Of a stretch of DNA of 64,000 nucleotides, positions 60,576-64,000 are shown piece by piece. Location of the stretch: assembly GCA_028282595.1 (NCBI GenBank), contig JANQHQ010000035.1, positions 62,001 through 126,000 of the forward strand, read 5' to 3'. The notes beneath the pieces were generated by a model. That model was given only the letters and a program-made list of their open reading frames with translations, ran no database searches and was not told the origin of the DNA. Each line of letters starts with the position of its first letter. The first letter of the stretch is position 1. The position numbers and the translations under genes are program-made. The stretch comes from Chlorobium sp. (lineage in GTDB: Bacteria; Bacteroidota; Chlorobiia; Chlorobiales; Chlorobiaceae).

Positions 60576-62059
60576 GAAATCTCGCGATCTTCGGTACGGC
60601 GTCGGACGTCGGCAAGAGCGTTGTGGCCACGGCGCTCTGCCGCATGTTCAGCAATGCGGGTATCGATGTCGCGCCCTTCAAGGCGCAGAACATGTCGAAC
60701 AACTCGGGAGTGACCCCGGACGGCCTGGAAATCGGCCGTGCGCAGGTCGTACAGGCCGAGGCCGCGCGGGTCACGCCGACAGCCGACATGAATCCGGTTC
60801 TGCTCAAGCCGAACACCGATACGGGAGCGCAGGTCGTGCTGCAGGGCAGGGCGGTCGCCAACCGCTCCGCAAGGGAGTATTTCGGCGACACGAAACCCTG
60901 GGCCGAAACCGCCTTCGAGAGCCTCGGGAGGCTTCGGCGGCGGCACGAGATGCTCGTCATAGAAGGAGCCGGGTCGTGCGCGGAAATGAACCTCTACAAG
61001 CGGGATTTCGTTAACTTCAAAACAGCCCGCGAAGCCGAGGCCCTGGTCATTCTGGTCGCCGACATCGACCGGGGGGGCGTCTTCGCCCAGGTCGTGGGCA
61101 CCATGGCGGTGCTTCCTCCCGAGGATCGCCGGCTCGTCGCCGGGGTGATCGTCAACCGGTTCCGCGGGGAGGTGGCGCTTTTCCGGGAGGGCATTCGTAT
61201 CATCGAGGAGCTGTCGGGACTGTCCGTGCTCGGCGTCATACCCTATTTCAGGGATTTTTCGATCGATCCGGAAGACGCGGTTCTGCTGCAGACGGTGGTC
61301 GATCCGATCTCTCCGCCAAATCCGGAGAACATCGCCGTCGCCGTGATCCATCTTCCCCATATTTCGAATTTCACGGATTTCGCCGCTCTCGACCGCCAGG
61401 AAGGTGTCGAAGTGCACTATCTGCGCCGGGCGAGATCTCTTGCCGGATACCGGGCGGTCATCCTGCCCGGTTCGAAGAACGTCAGGGGAGATATGGAATG
61501 GCTTCGCAATGAAGGTTGGGTGGAGCGGATCTCCGGATTTCGCGATGCCGGCGGGGTGGTCGCGGGCATTTGCGGGGGGTTCCAGATGCTCGGTCGCCGG
61601 ATTTCGGACCCCTTCGGCGTGGAAAGCGCGCCGGGCGACACGTCGGGTCTCGGCCTGCTTCCTGTCGAGACCGAACTTCGCCGGGAGAAGACGCTCTGCA
61701 ATGCCGCCGGGACGATGCGCACGCAGGGGTTCGGGGTTCAGGGCTATGAAATCCACATGGGAGAAACCCGTCTCGATTCCGGCGCGGAGGCCATGCTGGA
61801 CGTAACGGCGCGAAACAACCGGGAGGTTTCCGGAAGCGACGGTGTCATAACGCCTGACGGAAAGGTGTTCGGCACCTACTTTCACGGGATTTTCGACGGT
61901 TCCGGTTTCAGGCGGTGGTTTCTGCGGCAGCTCGAGCCGGGGTACGAGCCGCGGTCCGGGGATCATGACCGGGATACCGAGTACGAAAAGCTCGCCCGTC
62001 ATTTCGAAAAACACCTCGATATGGAAGCGATCTATCGAATCATAGAGAGGGAGCGTTGA
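60572..62059 (+). CDS. cobQ: Adenosylcobyric acid synthase
   Basis: A 495-residue amidotransferase that adds the last four side-chain amides. N-terminal ATPase: LAIFGTASDVGKSVVATALCR, FKAQNMSNNS, EIGRAQVVQAEAARV, and VIEGAGSCAEMNL. Glutaminase domain: ILPGSKNVRGDMEWL, nucleophile Cys in VVAGICGGFQMLG, GYEIHMGET and GTYFHGIFDG. Overlaps bluB and cobD by 4 bases each. Also called CbiP in anaerobic pathways. Confidence 0.95.
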   Translation: MRNLAIFGTASDVGKSVVATALCRMFSNAGIDVAPFKAQNMSNNSGVTPDGLEIGRAQVVQAEAARVTPTADMNPVLLKPNTDTGAQVVLQGRAVANRSAREYFGDTKPWAETAFESLGRLRRRHEMLVIEGAGSCAEMNLYKRDFVNFKTAREAEALVILVADIDRGGVFAQVVGTMAVLPPEDRRLVAGVIVNRFRGEVALFREGIRIIEELSGLSVLGVIPYFRDFSIDPEDAVLLQTVVDPISPPNPENIAVAVIHLPHISNFTDFAALDRQEGVEVHYLRRARSLAGYRAVILPGSKNVRGDMEWLRNEGWVERISGFRDAGGVVAGICGGFQMLGRRISDPFGVESAPGDTSGLGLLPVETELRREKTLCNAAGTMRTQGFGVQGYEIHMGETRLDSGAEAMLDVTARNNREVSGSDGVITPDGKVFGTYFHGIFDGSGFRRWFLRQLEPGYEPRSGDHDRDTEYEKLARHFEKHLDMEAIYRIIERER

Positions 62060-63183
62060 ACACCGGTAATGACAGGCATATGTCTACCATGACACAAGAC
62101 AACCTGTACCATCACGAGCACGGGGGGGAGCCGGAACGGCGGTTCGGCCTCGACGGGAAGCGGGTGCTCGATTTCAGCGTCAACATCGGTCCGCTTTCAC
62201 CCCCTTTTCCGGACAAACCGCTTTCGGCGTTCGACCTGCACCGCTATCCCTCGATAGACGGTCGTGGCGTTGCGGCTTTCTACCGCGACAGGTTCGATCT
62301 GGAGGACGGCTGCGTGCTGCCGGTCAACGGAGCGTCGGAAGGGATCTATCTCGTCCCGAGGGCGCTCGGCATCCGGAAGGCGGTGCTGTTCACGCCGTCG
62401 TTTTTCGACTACGGAAGGGCGTGCAGGATCGCCGGAGCAGAGGTTTCCTTTCTCGGGCTCGAAGAGAGTGAAGGGTTCGCGCTTCCCGGAGTGGAGACGA
62501 TAGCCGCGAAGATACGGGACGCCGACGCGATGTTCGCCGCCAACCCGAACAACCCGACCGGTACGCAATTCCCCAGGGAGATGTTTCTGGAGCTTGCCCG
62601 CAGGTTTCCGGACAAGTGGTTCGTCATGGACGAGGCCTTCATCCAGTACGCCGACGATTTTCCCGGAGCTTCTCTCATGCGGGAGGTCGGAAGCCTGAAA
62701 AACGTTATCGTGATCCATTCCCTCACAAAATTCTATGCGCTGCCGGGGCTGCGGCTGGGGGCGGTTCTGGCTCATCCCGGCACGCTCGGGATTCTTCTGC
62801 GGTACAAGGAGCCCTGGACGGTCAATGCCGTCGCTGAACGTGTTGCGGGAGAGCTGCTCCGCTGCGGCGATTACGAGAAGGATGTGCGAGAGCTGATCGC
62901 GTCCGAGAGGACCAAGATTCTCGGGCGGATGGAGACGGTGCCCGGAATTGCCGTCAGGGGGCACGGAGCGAACTTCTTTCTTGCCCGCTGGAACGCCGGT
63001 TCCGATCTCGACAGGCTGCTCGAATACCTGATCGAACGCAACCTGTATGTGCGTGATTGCAGGAACTTTCCGGGCCTCGAGGACAATTTTTTCCGTTTTT
63101 CGATACGCAAACCCGAGGAAAACGATTATCTCCTCGATCAGTTTCAACAGCTCTCCCGGCGTATCGGAGCGATGACCGAATGA
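62056..63183 (+). CDS. cobD: L-threonine-O-3-phosphate decarboxylase-like aminotransferase
   Basis: A 375-residue fold-type I PLP enzyme related to histidinol-phosphate aminotransferase: YHHEHGGEPERRFGL, LDFSVNIGPLSPP, AANPNNPTGTQFP, MDEAFIQYADD and the PLP lysine in VIHSLTKFYALPGLRLGA. The HGG and SVN(I)GP motifs at the N-terminus mark CobD/CobC, which makes (R)-1-aminopropan-2-ol phosphate. Start TTG 62056 has AGAGGGAG upstream and overlaps cobQ; ATG 62080 is an alternative. Confidence 0.92.
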   Translation: MNTGNDRHMSTMTQDNLYHHEHGGEPERRFGLDGKRVLDFSVNIGPLSPPFPDKPLSAFDLHRYPSIDGRGVAAFYRDRFDLEDGCVLPVNGASEGIYLVPRALGIRKAVLFTPSFFDYGRACRIAGAEVSFLGLEESEGFALPGVETIAAKIRDADAMFAANPNNPTGTQFPREMFLELARRFPDKWFVMDEAFIQYADDFPGASLMREVGSLKNVIVIHSLTKFYALPGLRLGAVLAHPGTLGILLRYKEPWTVNAVAERVAGELLRCGDYEKDVRELIASERTKILGRMETVPGIAVRGHGANFFLARWNAGSDLDRLLEYLIERNLYVRDCRNFPGLEDNFFRFSIRKPEENDYLLDQFQQLSRRIGAMTE

Positions 63184-64000
63184 TCGTTCTCTTCTGGCCA
63201 TGGGTGCAGGTCGCCGCGGCGTTTCTGCTCGATCTTCTGATTGGCGATCCCCGGGGATGGCCTCATCCGGTCCGCTGGATGGGCGCCGCCGCGAAAAAGG
63301 CCGAAGAGATCCTGCGGCCGGTGCGGTCGATTTCGCTCCGCGCGGCCGGTGTGCTTGCGGTGCTTTTCGTGGTCGGCGGGTCGGCCGGAGCGGCATACGG
63401 CCTCTTGTGGCTCGTTTCGCTGATCCACCCCCTGCTGGGGGCCGCCGCGGCCGTTATCGTGCTCGCATCGACCATTGCGGCGAGGGACCTCGCGGCTCAC
63501 GCCGGCGCCGTATTGAAGGCGCTCGAATCGGGCGATATCGGCGAAGCCCGGGAGAAGGTCGGCATGATCGTCGGGCGTGACACCAGGGAGATGGACGAAG
63601 CCGGGATCGTGCAGGCGGCCACGGAAAGCGTCGCGGAAAACACGGTCGACGGCGTCACCGCGCCGCTGTTTTACGCGCTGCTCTTCGGGCCGGTCGGGGC
63701 GGTCGCCTACAAGGCGATCAACACACTCGACTCTTCGTTCGGGTATACCAACGAGCGGTATCTGGAATTCGGCTGGGCTTCGGCGAAGCTCGACGATCTC
63801 GCCAACTACCTGCCCGCGAGGCTCACGGTTCCCGCTCTCGCGCTCGCGGCGTTTTTTCTGCGTCTCCGGGTTCGCGATCTCTTCGTTTCCGTACGGAAGA
63901 CGGCGGCGCTGCACGCCAGCCCGAACGCCGGCTATCCCGAGGCGGCGTTCGCGGGAGCGCTCGCAGTTCGCTTCGGCGGTTCCCGTTCCTACGGCGGGGT
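63180..64000 (+). CDS. cbiB: Adenosylcobinamide-phosphate synthase, 3' end beyond window
   Basis: I read this frame by hand; ATG at 63180 overlaps the cobD stop and the frame stays open to the edge (273 codons). LLDLLIGDPRGWPHPVRWMG, RDTREMDEAGIVQAATESVAENTVDGVTAPLFYALLFGPVGAVAYKAINTLDSS and SPNAGYPEAAFAGALAV are CbiB signatures. It is an integral membrane protein that joins aminopropanol phosphate to cobyric acid. About 40-50 residues are missing. Confidence 0.95.
   Translation, partial: MIVLFWPWVQVAAAFLLDLLIGDPRGWPHPVRWMGAAAKKAEEILRPVRSISLRAAGVLAVLFVVGGSAGAAYGLLWLVSLIHPLLGAAAAVIVLASTIAARDLAAHAGAVLKALESGDIGEAREKVGMIVGRDTREMDEAGIVQAATESVAENTVDGVTAPLFYALLFGPVGAVAYKAINTLDSSFGYTNERYLEFGWASAKLDDLANYLPARLTVPALALAAFFLRLRVRDLFVSVRKTAALHASPNAGYPEAAFAGALAVRFGGSRSYGG

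Noticed and set aside
1..64000. CRISPR arrays, tRNA or rRNA genes
   Set aside because: I saw no regularly spaced direct repeats and no tRNA-like cloverleaf or rRNA segment on either strand while reading; a covariance search could still find a missed tRNA.

Overview
This window looks like a chromosome segment from a green sulfur bacterium (Chlorobiaceae). That is a best guess: G+C looks to be in the high fifties, the gene style and the anaerobic B12 pathway fit, and an Rnf complex is present, but no photosynthesis gene lies here to prove it. Most genes are tightly packed, often with 1-13 base overlaps.

Left part (1-10.4 kb) is mixed accessory DNA. On the minus strand are a CqsS-like hybrid sensor kinase (cut by the window edge) and a thioesterase-methyltransferase fusion. 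Next come two tandem small secreted paralogs, a REP-associated (RAYT-type) transposase flanked by a perfect 18-bp inverted repeat, a DUF4019 lipoprotein, a broken alpha/beta-hydrolase, a CAP-domain protein, and a short run of small genes (glycosyltransferase, cupin, GyrI-like, GNAT).

The middle left (10.4-20.4 kb) is housekeeping on the minus strand: a complete rseC-rnfBCDGEA cluster, purB, a CCA-adding-type nucleotidyltransferase, an MFS exporter and a NUDIX pseudogene.

From 21.1 kb to the right edge almost everything is vitamin B12. Four cobalamin riboswitches each head a unit. (1) TonB receptor plus small ferredoxin. (2) A 16-gene, 18-kb run: BtuFCD-like ABC importer with a second binding protein, CbiZ, a double nitrilase-like protein, then CobA, CbiK, CbiL, CbiHC, CbiET, CbiGF, CbiJ, CbiD, a PduO-type adenosyltransferase and CbiA. 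(3) TIM-barrel protein, radical SAM/SPASM protein, CobN-like chelatase, ChlD-like and ChlI-like AAA+ subunits, a second CobN-like protein and a third binding protein. (4) A second TonB receptor. A final unit without a visible riboswitch carries BluB, CobQ/CbiP, CobD and the start of CbiB.

Together these genes import corrinoids, strip incomplete ones back to cobyric acid (CbiZ), build the ring by the early-cobalt route (CbiK onward) and attach the nucleotide loop precursors. The unexpected parts are unit 3, where a CobN/ChlI/ChlD-type chelatase with two different large subunits and a radical SAM maturase coexists with CbiK; the nitrilase-like protein in unit 2; and a roughly 145-bp terminal-inverted-repeat element present three times, each time at a cobalamin riboswitch leader, once inserted inside the riboswitch itself with a 5-bp target duplication.
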